Assembly: GCA_035693615.1 (NCBI GenBank)
Contig: DASSGH010000026.1
Location: 1 to 64,000 of the forward strand
Direction of reading: 5' to 3'
Source of the DNA: VAZQ01 sp035693615
Lineage (GTDB): Bacteria; Pseudomonadota; Alphaproteobacteria; Rhizobiales; Xanthobacteraceae
Length of the DNA: 64,000 bases
This document shows positions 52,498-61,281 of this stretch, in pieces. How positions within the stretch are numbered: position 1 is the first letter of the stretch; every line of letters begins with the position of its first letter. The translations under genes and the position numbers were made by a program. The notes beneath the pieces are model-generated. The model ran no database searches. It worked only from the letters and a program-made list of their open reading frames with translations, and was not told the origin of the DNA.

Positions 52498-54021
52498 ATG
52501 GAAGCCTTCGGCCTCTTGCTTCACGGCTTTCAGGTCCTGCTGACGTGGAAGACGCTGGCGGTGATGATGGTCGGGCTCGTGCTCGGAATTTTCGTCGGCG
52601 TGTTACCCGGATTGGGCGGCCCCAACGGCGTCGCCATCCTGCTGCCGCTGACGTTCACGATGGACCCGACCTCGGCCATCGTGATGCTGTCCTGCATCTA
52701 TTGGGGCGCGCTGTTCGGCGGCGCCATCACCTCGATCCTATTCAATATCCCGGGGGAGGCCTGGTCGGTGGCGACCACCTTCGACGGCTATCCGATGGCG
52801 CAGCAAGGCAAGGCGCCCGAGGCGCTCACCGCCGCCTTCACCTCCTCGTTCATTGGCTCGCTCGCGGCCGTGCTGCTGATCACCTTTCTTGCGCCGGGTA
52901 TAGCCGCGTTCGCGTTGCAATTCGGTCCGCCGGAGTTCTTCGCGGTCTACCTGTTGACGTTCTGCTCGTTCGTCGGTCTCGGGCGCGAGGACAAGCATAA
53001 GACCATCATCTCCATGACGCTGGGGCTGCTGCTCGCCGGGATCGGCATGGACACCGTTTCCGGCACGTTGCGAATGACGTTTGGCTGGAACGAGCTCTTG
53101 CGCGGTATCAACTTCCTGGTCGCGGTGATAGGCCTGTTCGGCATCAGCGAAATCCTGCTGACAATGGAGGAGCGACTGGCGTTGCGCGGTCATACCGCCA
53201 GCATCGGCCTGCGCGTGGTACTTCGGGTATGGAAGGACCTGCCGCGCTATTGGGTGACGTTGCTGCGCTCCTCGGTCATCGGCTGCTGGCTCGGGATCAC
53301 GCCGGGCGGAGCGATTGCTGCCTCCTTCATGGGCTACAACCTGGCCAAGCGCTTTTCCAAGGACAAGGACAGCTTCGGCAAGGGACGCATCGAAGGCGTG
53401 TTCGCTCCGGAGACGGCGGCGCACGCGTCCGGGACCGCGGCACTGCTGCCGATGCTGGCGTTGGGAATTCCCGGCTCCGGCACGGCGGCAATCCTGCTCG
53501 GCGGCCTGATGGTTTGGGGGCTCAACCCCGGGCCGCTGCTGTTCGTCGAGCATAAGGATTTCGTGTGGGGGCTGATCGCCTCGATGTATCTCGGCAACGT
53601 TGTCGGGCTCGTCTTGGTGCTCACCACGGTGCCGGTCTTCGCCTCCGTCCTGCGTGTGCCCTTTTCGGCGATCGCGCCGATGATCGTGGTGTCCTGCGCC
53701 ATCGGCGCTTACGCCATTCAGAACGCCACGTTCGACATCTGGTTGATGCTCGTTTTCGGTGTCGTCGGCTACGTGTTCAAGAAGATTGGCATTCCGCTGG
53801 CGCCGTTCACGCTGGCATTGGTGCTGGGCAACCGCGCGGAGGACGCGTTCCGCTTGGCGATGATCGGCGCGGGCGGGGATCTCCGCGTGTTCTGGTCGAA
53901 CGGGCTCGTCGGCTCGGTCACGACGCTAGCGCTCATCCTGTTGTTCTGGCCGCTCATCAGCCCGCTATTCGAACGTGCCAGCCGGCTCTGGCGGCCGGCC
54001 GGCGGCTCGCGCGCGGCGTAG
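52498..54021 (+). CDS. tctA: tripartite tricarboxylate transporter large permease (TctA family)
   Basis: A 507-residue, about 12-helix TctA permease. It has the duplicated glycine/proline motifs of the family, first GIFVGVLPGLGGPNGVAILL near residue 30 and later the corresponding CWLGITPGGAIAASFMGYNL, plus NIPGEAWSVATTFDGYPMAQ and GIPGSGTAAILLGGLMVWGL. With TctB and TctC it forms a complete secondary transporter. Start ATG at 52498 gives MEAFGLLLHGF, the standard N-terminus. Confidence 0.94.
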   Translation: MEAFGLLLHGFQVLLTWKTLAVMMVGLVLGIFVGVLPGLGGPNGVAILLPLTFTMDPTSAIVMLSCIYWGALFGGAITSILFNIPGEAWSVATTFDGYPMAQQGKAPEALTAAFTSSFIGSLAAVLLITFLAPGIAAFALQFGPPEFFAVYLLTFCSFVGLGREDKHKTIISMTLGLLLAGIGMDTVSGTLRMTFGWNELLRGINFLVAVIGLFGISEILLTMEERLALRGHTASIGLRVVLRVWKDLPRYWVTLLRSSVIGCWLGITPGGAIAASFMGYNLAKRFSKDKDSFGKGRIEGVFAPETAAHASGTAALLPMLALGIPGSGTAAILLGGLMVWGLNPGPLLFVEHKDFVWGLIASMYLGNVVGLVLVLTTVPVFASVLRVPFSAIAPMIVVSCAIGAYAIQNATFDIWLMLVFGVVGYVFKKIGIPLAPFTLALVLGNRAEDAFRLAMIGAGGDLRVFWSNGLVGSVTTLALILLFWPLISPLFERASRLWRPAGGSRAA

Positions 54022-54148
54022 CGCGCAATCCATCTGATCCGCTCATGCGGTCGGCCATCCACACCCTCATTGAGGCCGCAAAAGATGCGGATGCCCGCAA
54101 CGACGCGGGCACCACGCGGAGAATTCAATTCAAACTGAGGGTACCGCG

Positions 54149-54382
54149 CTAGGCGGGGCGGCGGTCGCGCCGCAATTGACCGATCGCGGCGTTGGCAAGC
54201 CGCCACAAATCCCGCTCGCCGTCCTGCGCCAGACGCGCCAGGCTTTCGGCGAGCCGTGTGCGCATATGTTGCGGATCAGGGTGCGCGAGCTCGGGATCGG
54301 TTTTGACGAACTGCCATGACTTTTCGAACGCGGCGCTCACCAGCTCCGCGGTGTCGGGGTCGAGGTGTGCGTTCCAGCTCAT
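54149..54382 (-). CDS. small conserved hypothetical protein
   Basis: A 77-residue predicted cytosolic, helical protein (DTAELVSAAFEKSWQFVKTD and TRLAESLARLAQDGERDLWR). The ATG has an excellent GGGGAGGAAAAAA ribosome site, which argues that it is real; the open frame continues upstream to 54631 without support. It resembles small unannotated proteins common in Hyphomicrobiales, but I do not know a function. It is downstream of the APC permease on the same strand. Confidence 0.75.
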   Translation of the reverse strand: MSWNAHLDPDTAELVSAAFEKSWQFVKTDPELAHPDPQHMRTRLAESLARLAQDGERDLWRLANAAIGQLRRDRRPA

Positions 54383-54539
54383 TTTTTTCCTCCCCGTACG
54401 CGTGTTTCTTTTTCCTATCTCACGCAGAGGGATGGCAGTCCAGCGCGCAGTTCCATGTTGCACTGCCAAATTATGCTGCAACGCCGCGCAAACCTCTCGC
54501 TCAGATCGATGAACGCCAGCGGCCGCGACGATGATACCG

Positions 54540-55856
54540 CTACGCCGCTTCGCTGATCCTGCGTCCGGTCCAACGCCGATAAGCCCATTCGGCGGCGAAC
54601 GACGCCGCCGCGATGAGCACGAGCGCGGCAAGCGCGCGAGGCTGCTCCCGCAGGATATAGACGCACAGGACGGCGAGCATCGTCAGGCAGGTGAGTAGCG
54701 ACAGCCACACCAGGACCGCGCTCGCTCCCGTGGCGTTGAGCACTTTGAGGTGGCCCGCGTTCACCGCCGCATAGATCAACAGGAAGGCGGCGCTTCCCAT
54801 CATTGCGATGCCGGAGAGGTCGAAGCTCAGCATGACCGCAAGCACGAGCGCCGCGGTGAGCAACAGCCCGCCGGTCGCGCCGCGCCATTCGGTACGCGAC
54901 AGACCGGCCGGCAATCCGCCGTCGCGGGCGATCATGTAACAAACATTCGCCGCGCCGAAGAGCGTCGCGTTGATCGCCGAGGCGGTCGAGAACAGCGCCG
55001 CGATGGCGATCAGGTGGAAACCGAATTGACCCAGGAACGGCTTCGCTGCCTCGGCGAGCGCATAGTCCTTGGCTCGCTCGATTTCGTAATCCGAGAGGTT
55101 GCCGGTCACGGTCAGCGACACGGCGAGATAGAGCGCGATCACGAGCAGCACGCTGGTATAGAGCGCGCGCGGCAGCAACCTCCTGGGATCGCGCATGTCG
55201 GCGGCGGCGTTGGTCACCAGGCCGAAGCCCTCGTAGCCGATGAACAGCACGCCTGCTCCGAACAGGATCGAGCTTGTTTCGGGCCAAAGCTCGGGCGACA
55301 GATAACCGGGCCTGATGAACCACAAGCCCACCGCCGCGAAAAGCACGAGGATCGCGAGCTTCACGGCGACGATCACCGTTTCCCAGCGGCCCATGAGGCC
55401 GGCGCCGAGCGCGTTGATCAGCGCCAGAACGACGACCGCGGCAATGGCCAGCGATTTCAGCAACACCGGCGACGGCGTAGTGGTCACGAACGTGGCGGCG
55501 TAGCCGCCGAATGCCGTGGCATAGAGCGCCAGCGAAATAATGTAGCCCGCCCACATGAACAGGTTGAGCCCGCCGGCGAGCACGCCGTCGCCGAAGCTCT
55601 TCACCAAGAAATGCACGGCGCCGCCCGCCGACGGGAAAGTGGCGCCGAGCTTGGCATAGGAATAGGTGGACAACAGCGCGACCACACCGCCGATCGCGAA
55701 TGCCAGCCACATCGCGTTGCCGGCGGCATGCGCCACGACGCCGAGGATCGAGAAAATTCCCGCCCCGACCATCCCGCCGACGCCGATCGAGACGGCGGCC
55801 GCCATGCCGATCGGCGCCGAGCTCGATTTCGCGGGAGACGCATTGGTCGCATTCAT
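54540..55856 (-). CDS. APC family amino acid permease
   Basis: A 438-residue, 12-helix amino acid-polyamine-organocation permease. The first helix has the substrate-binding GVGGMVGAGIFSILG, and further motifs are AIGGVVALLSTYSYAKLG and LFIGYEGFGLVTNAAADMRD with RRLLPRALY. The ATG at 55856 gives MNATNASPAKSS; the frame upstream to 55991 is unlikely to be translated. Substrate unknown. Adjacent to a repeat-rich intergenic region. Confidence 0.9.
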   Translation of the reverse strand: MNATNASPAKSSSAPIGMAAAVSIGVGGMVGAGIFSILGVVAHAAGNAMWLAFAIGGVVALLSTYSYAKLGATFPSAGGAVHFLVKSFGDGVLAGGLNLFMWAGYIISLALYATAFGGYAATFVTTTPSPVLLKSLAIAAVVVLALINALGAGLMGRWETVIVAVKLAILVLFAAVGLWFIRPGYLSPELWPETSSILFGAGVLFIGYEGFGLVTNAAADMRDPRRLLPRALYTSVLLVIALYLAVSLTVTGNLSDYEIERAKDYALAEAAKPFLGQFGFHLIAIAALFSTASAINATLFGAANVCYMIARDGGLPAGLSRTEWRGATGGLLLTAALVLAVMLSFDLSGIAMMGSAAFLLIYAAVNAGHLKVLNATGASAVLVWLSLLTCLTMLAVLCVYILREQPRALAALVLIAAASFAAEWAYRRWTGRRISEAA

Positions 55857-56014
55857 GGTTGCACCCGCAGGTCGAGTTTCGCGCCAGCGCGTCGCGTTTG
55901 CTGCTTTCCGACTAGCAAATTCATTCTCCCCATGCGGCCGCGCGCCGCCTCTTAATGGCACATTTGCTTGTGCGGCAGAAGGTGCGCACAAACGTGCCGC
56001 CTACGCGGTCTGCT

Positions 56015-56195
56015 CCCTCTCCCCACTTGGGGAGAGGGTTGGGGTGAGGGGTTATCGGCGGCACGGATGGATCCGAACCCCCTCACCCATTGCTCAATGT
56101 TGCAACAGCGAGCAGCCCTCTCCCCGCCCGAACTCGGGTTTACCCGAGTTCGGCACTTTTAAATCGGCCGAAGTCGGATAAATCCGACTTCGGCG
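56015..56195. repeat. cluster of palindromic repeats
   Basis: Four inverted elements in 180 bases within the 395-base gap 55857-56251. CCCTCTCCCC/GGGGAGAGGG with an ACTT loop (56015-56038); an imperfect GGGGTGAGGGGTT/AACCCCCTCACCC pair (56041-56088); CCGAACTCGGGT/ACCCGAGTTCGG (56129-56154); and GCCGAAGTCGGAT/ATCCGACTTCGGC (56168-56195). The first two are of the CCCTCTCCCC/CCCTCACCC type scattered through Hyphomicrobiales genomes; the other two are inserted tandem palindromes. I see no gene in the rest of the gap. Confidence 0.85.
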
Positions 56196-56251
56196 GAAGA
56201 GGGCACAAGGGCGATAGTCCCCCGTAGCATGCAAGCTTAAACTAAAGCGCG

Positions 56252-56548
56252 ATGGCCAAACGCAGCGACATCGAAATGGCGCTCCGGGTCCTCGCCCCGC
56301 GGATACCGCCGCACGAGTTCGCCGCGGTGGTGGACCATGCCGTCGATAGCCCGGGACTGAACGTCGCGACGGCGGGGACCGCGGCATGGTTGTCGCTCGT
56401 CGCCTATGTGCGCCACACCTTCACTGACTACGACGAGCTCCTCCGCGAAGGCTACGACCAGGAAAGTGCGAGACACTTCGTCACCGACGAGATCGGCGCG
56501 ACCCTGGCCGGTTGGGGCGTGCGGCGGCGTTTGAGCGCGGGGGATTGA
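56252..56548 (+). CDS. DUF2293-like hypothetical protein
   Basis: A 98-residue protein, nearly full helix, with segments ALRVLAPRIPPHEFAAVVDH, AAWLSLVAYVRHTFTDYDEL and GYDQESARHFVTDEIGATL that I associate with the DUF2293 family of Hyphomicrobiales. Function unknown; no catalytic motif is obvious. It begins shortly after the palindromic repeats and ends four bases from the convergent ThDP enzyme gene. Confidence 0.75.
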   Translation: MAKRSDIEMALRVLAPRIPPHEFAAVVDHAVDSPGLNVATAGTAAWLSLVAYVRHTFTDYDELLREGYDQESARHFVTDEIGATLAGWGVRRRLSAGD

Positions 56549-56552
56549 GCCG

Positions 56553-58253
56553 TCAGCTCACCGCCAGCGGCGCCAGCGCGTCGATGTCGGTGACCACATC
56601 GATGATTGCAGGGCGGCTCGCCCGCAGCGCCTGCGCGAGGGCCGGACCGATCTCGGAAGCTTTCTCCACGCGAATGCCAACCGCACCCATGTCCTCGGCG
56701 ATGCGCGCGAAGTTGACCTTGCTGAACGTCCACATCTCCCGCGCCTGTTCGGTTTGCGTGCCGCCATAGACGCGGTCGAAGCCGCGCTTCGATTGATTGC
56801 CGCCGGAATTGTTGTTGACCACCGTGATCGCGTTGATGCGCCAGCGCGCGGCGGTCTCGATCTCGGCGATGTGGTACCAAAGCCCGGCATCCCCCGTAAA
56901 CGTGATCACCGGCCGGTCCGGGCACGCGCATTTTGCCCCCAGCCCCGCCGGGAAGGCCCAGCCGAGGTGGCCGGCGCTGCGCATGTAGCTTTGCCGCGGA
57001 CTGGTGAGATCGAACATTCCTCCCATCCACATGCCGGCGTGCCCGGTATCGACCACAACGATGGCGTCGTCCGGCACGTTGCGAGTGAGCTCCGCGCAGA
57101 TGCGCTCGGGCCGGATCGGCGCGGCGTCGGAGGTGAGCAGCGCGGCGTACTTCTTCGACCACTCCTTGCAGATTCGCTGCGCCTCCTCGACCCAGGCTTT
57201 GCGCTTGCCGGCGCTGGCGCGCTCCGCCGCGGCGAGCATGCGCGCCAGCGCGAGCTTGGCGTCACCATTGACTCCGGCGAGAAGAGGGTAGTTGCGGCCG
57301 ATCGCCTGCGGATCGATGTCGATCTGGATCGCCGGCGTGCCGATCTTCGGCACTGCCCAGAAATGGGTGGTCATGCCGCCGGTCTCGCTGCCGACGAAGC
57401 AGACGAGATCGGCGGCGTTGACCACGCGGTTTGCGCTTTCGCGCGAATAAGTGCCGACGACGCCGACCGCGAGCGGATGATTGCCGGGAATGGCGTCCTT
57501 GCCGTTGAGCGAGGTGGCGACCGGGATCTGCAACGCTTCCGCCAGCGCCACCAATTCCGGCGCGGCGCCCGAGGCGCGCACGCCGCCGCCGGCAACGATC
57601 ACCGGCCGTTGCGCCGCCTGCAGGTGCGCGAGCGCCGCCATCACGCTTGCATCCTCCGCCGCCGGACGATAGGGCGGCACGCGCGCGAATTGCGGCTCGC
57701 ACATGGGCTCCATCTCCGCCTCCTCGGCGTCGATTTGTCCCTCGTTGCCGCGGAATTGCAGATGCACCGGGCCGGGCGTGCCGGACGTCGCGACCCGAAA
57801 TGCCTGCCGCACCATGTCGGGAAAGCGCGCTACGTCGTCGACGGTGGCGTTGAATTTTGTCACCGGCTCGAACGCCGGCAGGTCGTCGACCTCCTGGTAG
57901 ACCTTGCGGAACTTGGTTCTCGGCTCGCGCCCGCCGGTCAACGCGATGACCGGAGAGTGGGCGAGCCAGGCATCGCGCAGCCCGGCCGCCAGGTTGAGCG
58001 CGCCGATCACCTGCGCGGCGCAGACGCCGGGCTTGCCAGATGCGCGGGCGTAGCCGTCGGCCATGTAGGCAGCGGCCTTCTCGCCGTGCACGTGCAACCG
58101 CTTGATGTCGGTGCGGCTTTCCATCACCGCCATGGTCTTGCGCAGCACTGCGGGCACGTGGAAGACGTGGGTGACGCCGTAGCCTTTGAGCATGTCGGCG
58201 AGGCATTCCGCCCCGGTCATTCTTCGATTGTGTCCGAGCATCATGGGTTTCAA
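56553..58253 (-). CDS. thiamine diphosphate-dependent enzyme (acetolactate synthase-like)
   Basis: A 566-residue ThDP enzyme with three domains: PYR (residues about 10-180) with the catalytic Glu E58 in VHGEKAAAYMADGYAR, central TH3 (about 200-340, VIVAGGGVRASGAAPELVAL), and PP (about 380-550). The ThDP/metal motif normally GDG...NN reads GDA (454-456) with N480-N482 some 25 residues later. This is the acetolactate synthase/benzoylformate decarboxylase group; real product unknown. An ATG at 58220 (MTGAECLADML) is an alternative start. Divergent from a MetE-like gene. Confidence 0.9.
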   Translation of the reverse strand: MKPMMLGHNRRMTGAECLADMLKGYGVTHVFHVPAVLRKTMAVMESRTDIKRLHVHGEKAAAYMADGYARASGKPGVCAAQVIGALNLAAGLRDAWLAHSPVIALTGGREPRTKFRKVYQEVDDLPAFEPVTKFNATVDDVARFPDMVRQAFRVATSGTPGPVHLQFRGNEGQIDAEEAEMEPMCEPQFARVPPYRPAAEDASVMAALAHLQAAQRPVIVAGGGVRASGAAPELVALAEALQIPVATSLNGKDAIPGNHPLAVGVVGTYSRESANRVVNAADLVCFVGSETGGMTTHFWAVPKIGTPAIQIDIDPQAIGRNYPLLAGVNGDAKLALARMLAAAERASAGKRKAWVEEAQRICKEWSKKYAALLTSDAAPIRPERICAELTRNVPDDAIVVVDTGHAGMWMGGMFDLTSPRQSYMRSAGHLGWAFPAGLGAKCACPDRPVITFTGDAGLWYHIAEIETAARWRINAITVVNNNSGGNQSKRGFDRVYGGTQTEQAREMWTFSKVNFARIAEDMGAVGIRVEKASEIGPALAQALRASRPAIIDVVTDIDALAPLAVS

Positions 58254-58388
58254 CCGTTCGATCCTTCCGCCGCGACGTTTGGTTTACAGGCCGCGCGCGG
58301 CGCAGAATGACATGCAGACCGAGGATGGCAAGGAAGGACCCGATCCAAGCTACCATCCGCCCAGTCACCCATGACGCCGGAGTGCTGC

Positions 58389-59549
58389 ATGCAAACCAGC
58401 AAAGACCGCATCCTCACAACCCACACCGGCAGCCTGCCGAGGCCGAAACCGCTGGTCGATTTCGTCCTCGAGCGGGAGCAAGGCCGCGCCGTCGATGCCG
58501 CCCTGTTCGAGGCGGAAACCGCCAAGGCAGTCGACGAGGTCATCGCACGGCAGATCGCAGCCGGCATCGACGTGGTCAGCGACGGCGAGATGAGCAAGCC
58601 GTCCTACACCACCTACATTCGGCACCGCGTCGCCGGCATAGCGCCGGATCCGCGCGCCGCCGAGAAGGGCCGCGACATCATGATCGGGCGCGATCTCCTG
58701 GCGCATCCGGATTTCGCCGACCGCCGGCGCAACTTCGCTGACCTGCCGTTTCCGGGTTGCGTCGGGCCACTGCGTTATCAGGATCGCAGCGCGCTGGACC
58801 GCGACCTCGCCAACCTCAAGGCGGCCGCGAACAAGGCGAAGCCCGTCGACGTGTTCATGACGGCACCCTCGCCCGGCATCCTCACGCGGTTCGTCATCAA
58901 CCTCTACTATCCGACCGAGGACGCCTACGTGGCGGCGCTGGCGGACGTGATCAAGACCGAGTATCGAGCGATCGTCGAAGCGGGCTTCCTACTGCAGATC
59001 GATGCGCCCGACCTCGCCTCTGCGCGCAACAATCAGTATCGCGACCTGAGCGACGACCAGTTCCGCAAGATTGCCCAGCGCAACATCGAAGCGCTCAACG
59101 CTGCGACGGCCGACTTGCCCGCCGAGCGCATGCGATTGCACATCTGCTGGGGCAACTACGAGGGCCCGCACACCCACGACCTGCCGCTGACCAAGATCAT
59201 CGATATTGCGTTCAAGGCGCGCCCGCAGGCGATCAGCATCGAAGCCGCCAATCCACGCCACGACCACGAATGGGAAGACCTGAAGACCATCGATATCCCG
59301 GACGACAAGATTCTCATTCCCGGCGTCATCGACTCGACCACCAACTTCGTCGAGCACCCGCGCCTGGTGGCCCAGCGGATCGGTCGCTACGCCGAGGTGA
59401 TCGACCGGGAGCGCCTCATTGCCGGCGTTGATTGCGGTTTCGGCACCTCGGTGCGGCGCGATCCAATGGTGGCCGACAGCATCGTTTGGGCCAAGCTGCG
59501 CGCGCTGAGCGAGGGCGCGGCGATCGCCAGCAAGCGGCTATGGGGCTGA
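58389..59549 (+). CDS. MetE C-terminal domain-like protein (zinc methyltransferase fold)
   Basis: A 386-residue protein matching only the C-terminal half of cobalamin-independent methionine synthase. The zinc site is complete: H251 and C253 (LHICWGN), E285 (SIEAANPRH) and C349 (GVDCGFG). The N-terminus TTHTGSLPRPKPL is typical of these stand-alone proteins, which occur in catabolic clusters and are not methionine synthases in all cases. ATG at 58389 (MQTSKDRIL) is preferred over 58371. Next to a ThDP enzyme, a cyclase-family hydrolase and a Bug receptor; substrate unknown. Confidence 0.88.
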   Translation: MQTSKDRILTTHTGSLPRPKPLVDFVLEREQGRAVDAALFEAETAKAVDEVIARQIAAGIDVVSDGEMSKPSYTTYIRHRVAGIAPDPRAAEKGRDIMIGRDLLAHPDFADRRRNFADLPFPGCVGPLRYQDRSALDRDLANLKAAANKAKPVDVFMTAPSPGILTRFVINLYYPTEDAYVAALADVIKTEYRAIVEAGFLLQIDAPDLASARNNQYRDLSDDQFRKIAQRNIEALNAATADLPAERMRLHICWGNYEGPHTHDLPLTKIIDIAFKARPQAISIEAANPRHDHEWEDLKTIDIPDDKILIPGVIDSTTNFVEHPRLVAQRIGRYAEVIDRERLIAGVDCGFGTSVRRDPMVADSIVWAKLRALSEGAAIASKRLWG

Positions 59550-59589
59550 TCCTCGCCTGAGGTGGGAGCATGACGACCCATGCTGCAGG

Positions 59590-59907
59590 CTATGGCGGGT
59601 CGTGGCGCGGCAGATCGTGGAGCGGGAGTGGAAGACTTTTTGCGTGGCGCAGCCAAGTCATCGAGGCGTAGGCCCCGAGCCAGGAACCGAGTGCCGCAAA
59701 CACCACGTAGAAGGCGTTTTCCGTGTAGCTGATCACCGCGAACGCTGAGAGCATGTACCAGATCGCGCTCCAATTCGCGGCCCAGACACGGCGCCTGCTG
59801 GTCACGGCGGCGGTGAAGAACACGTAGGCGGCGTCGGTCGCGGCCGTGGAGGCGACGACGCCCAAGGCGATCAGCGGGTTGATGGCGAAGATCATGTTGA
59901 AGATCAT
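59590..59907 (-). CDS. small hypothetical membrane protein
   Basis: A 105-residue protein with three hydrophobic segments (FAINPLIALGVVASTAATDA, WSAIWYMLSAFAVISY, AFYVVFAALGSWLGAYASM) and a short basic/Pro-rich tail. Start at 59907 gives MIFNMIFAIN; the frame opens 13 codons earlier. I do not recognise a named family; similar small three-helix proteins are common in Bradyrhizobium-type genomes. Convergent with the MetE-like gene. Confidence 0.65.
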   Translation of the reverse strand: MIFNMIFAINPLIALGVVASTAATDAAYVFFTAAVTSRRRVWAANWSAIWYMLSAFAVISYTENAFYVVFAALGSWLGAYASMTWLRHAKSLPLPLHDLPRHDPP

Positions 59908-60183
59908 GTTTGAGTCTCGGCGATGGATTTGCAGTGATTCTGGCAAACGGCATTAGGGCAGGTTCGTGTGACATGAAATCGTCACTGGCGGCGAACTCGG
60001 TCCTATCCTCCCCTGCCGGGCGTTGGGAGGATTGGATTGACCGCGCGCTCGGTGCTGCTCCCCGCCGCAAACCAAATCCCGGGTTGCCGGGGTTCGGTTA
60101 CTTAAGATTGTGCCGGAAGCGGCAAGCCCGCAGCCGGCTGGCAGGCGTCGGGGAAGGATTCCGCAAGCCGTTTGACGCGCCGA

Positions 60184-61155
60184 TCATTTGATCGCCAGCG
60201 GATTGGTCGGCGACCCCACCGCGCCGGTGATCGGAATGGCGGGGGCGACGAACATGAACTCGTAGACCTTGTCGGCCACGCAATCCTCGGCCAGGTCCTT
60301 GAGATAGAAGATCTCGCCCATTGTCATGCCCATGATCGGGATGGTGATCCAGTGCCAGGGCTGGTTGATCCCGCCTTCGGTGTTGTTCGGCCGCACCTCG
60401 CAGCCCCAGGTGTCGCTGGCGAGCGCCGCGAGCTCCGTGCGCGCCACCCAGGCGAGCGTCTCGAAGGCAAAGCCCGGTGCGTCCCCGCCGGGATAGCCGT
60501 CCCAGCTGCCGGCCTTGAGGCAGCGCTCCATCTGCCCCGTGCGCACGATGACGTAGTCGCCGCGCTTGAGGCTCACCCCCTGCGCCTGCGCGGTGCGGTC
60601 GAGATCATCGCAGGTGATGCCGTAGCCGTCGTCGAGCGCCTCCTTGCCGAGCACACGCGCGACGTCGAGCAGGACGCCGCGGCCGACCATCTTGTTCTTG
60701 GTCTTCTCGATGCCGCACTTTTGCGCGCCAGCCGAGGTGACTTCGCGGCAATCGTAGCCGTTCCACATGCGGTCCTCGTAGAACACGTGGCCGAGCCCGT
60801 CCCATTGCGTGCCGCACTGCAACGGCATGGTCACCATGTCGTCGGCGGCACGGATGCCGCGCTTGTCGAGCACGCCGGAATAGGCGTCGGTGCCGGTGCG
60901 GATCATGGTGTGGATCGGGTTGGTGCGGCCCATCGTCGGATAGTTGCTCTTGGCGCCCTGCGGGCCGGTGTGATCGAAATTGAGCGCCAGCGAGATGACC
61001 TTACCTTTACGCACGAGGCTTGCCGCGGCGACGATATCCTCGGCATGGGTGTAGTTGAGGGTGCCGATCTCATCGTTCGGTCCCCACTTGCCCCAATTCT
61101 TGTATTTCTCGGCCGCGTCGCGAAGGTCCTGGCGTGTGATTTTTCGTGCCGTCAT
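60184..61155 (-). CDS. cyclase family protein (metal-dependent hydrolase fold)
   Basis: A 323-residue member of the putative-cyclase/kynurenine formamidase-like fold. The canonical metal motif HxGTHxDxPxH appears as CGTQWDGLGH (residues 114-123), keeping only D119 and H123, the form seen in a separate large subgroup. Other family segments are WGPNDEIGTLNYT, LDVARVLGKEAL and RGDYVIVRTGQMER. Members hydrolyse amides or lactones; substrate unknown. It is divergent from an orphan Bug-type receptor. Confidence 0.88.
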   Translation of the reverse strand: MTARKITRQDLRDAAEKYKNWGKWGPNDEIGTLNYTHAEDIVAAASLVRKGKVISLALNFDHTGPQGAKSNYPTMGRTNPIHTMIRTGTDAYSGVLDKRGIRAADDMVTMPLQCGTQWDGLGHVFYEDRMWNGYDCREVTSAGAQKCGIEKTKNKMVGRGVLLDVARVLGKEALDDGYGITCDDLDRTAQAQGVSLKRGDYVIVRTGQMERCLKAGSWDGYPGGDAPGFAFETLAWVARTELAALASDTWGCEVRPNNTEGGINQPWHWITIPIMGMTMGEIFYLKDLAEDCVADKVYEFMFVAPAIPITGAVGSPTNPLAIK

Positions 61156-61281
61156 GACGATCCCTTTTTGCGGAAGAGCGCCGAGCGCTTGCTGGCGGAA
61201 ACCTGACGAAGCCGCCGCGGGGTTTACTACGCGGCGCGCGCGGGCGATGATAGCATCAATGAAAATCTAAGGGAGGATCGA

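Noticed and set aside
54043..54152. Short frame after tctA (36 codons)
   Set aside because: No ribosome site, no recognisable similarity and overlaps the end of a small minus-strand gene with a strong ribosome site; could be random.
51771..56195. CRISPR array formed by the repeats near 51.8 and 56.1 kb
   Set aside because: The repeats are inverted, not regularly spaced direct repeats, there are no spacers of constant length and no cas gene is near.
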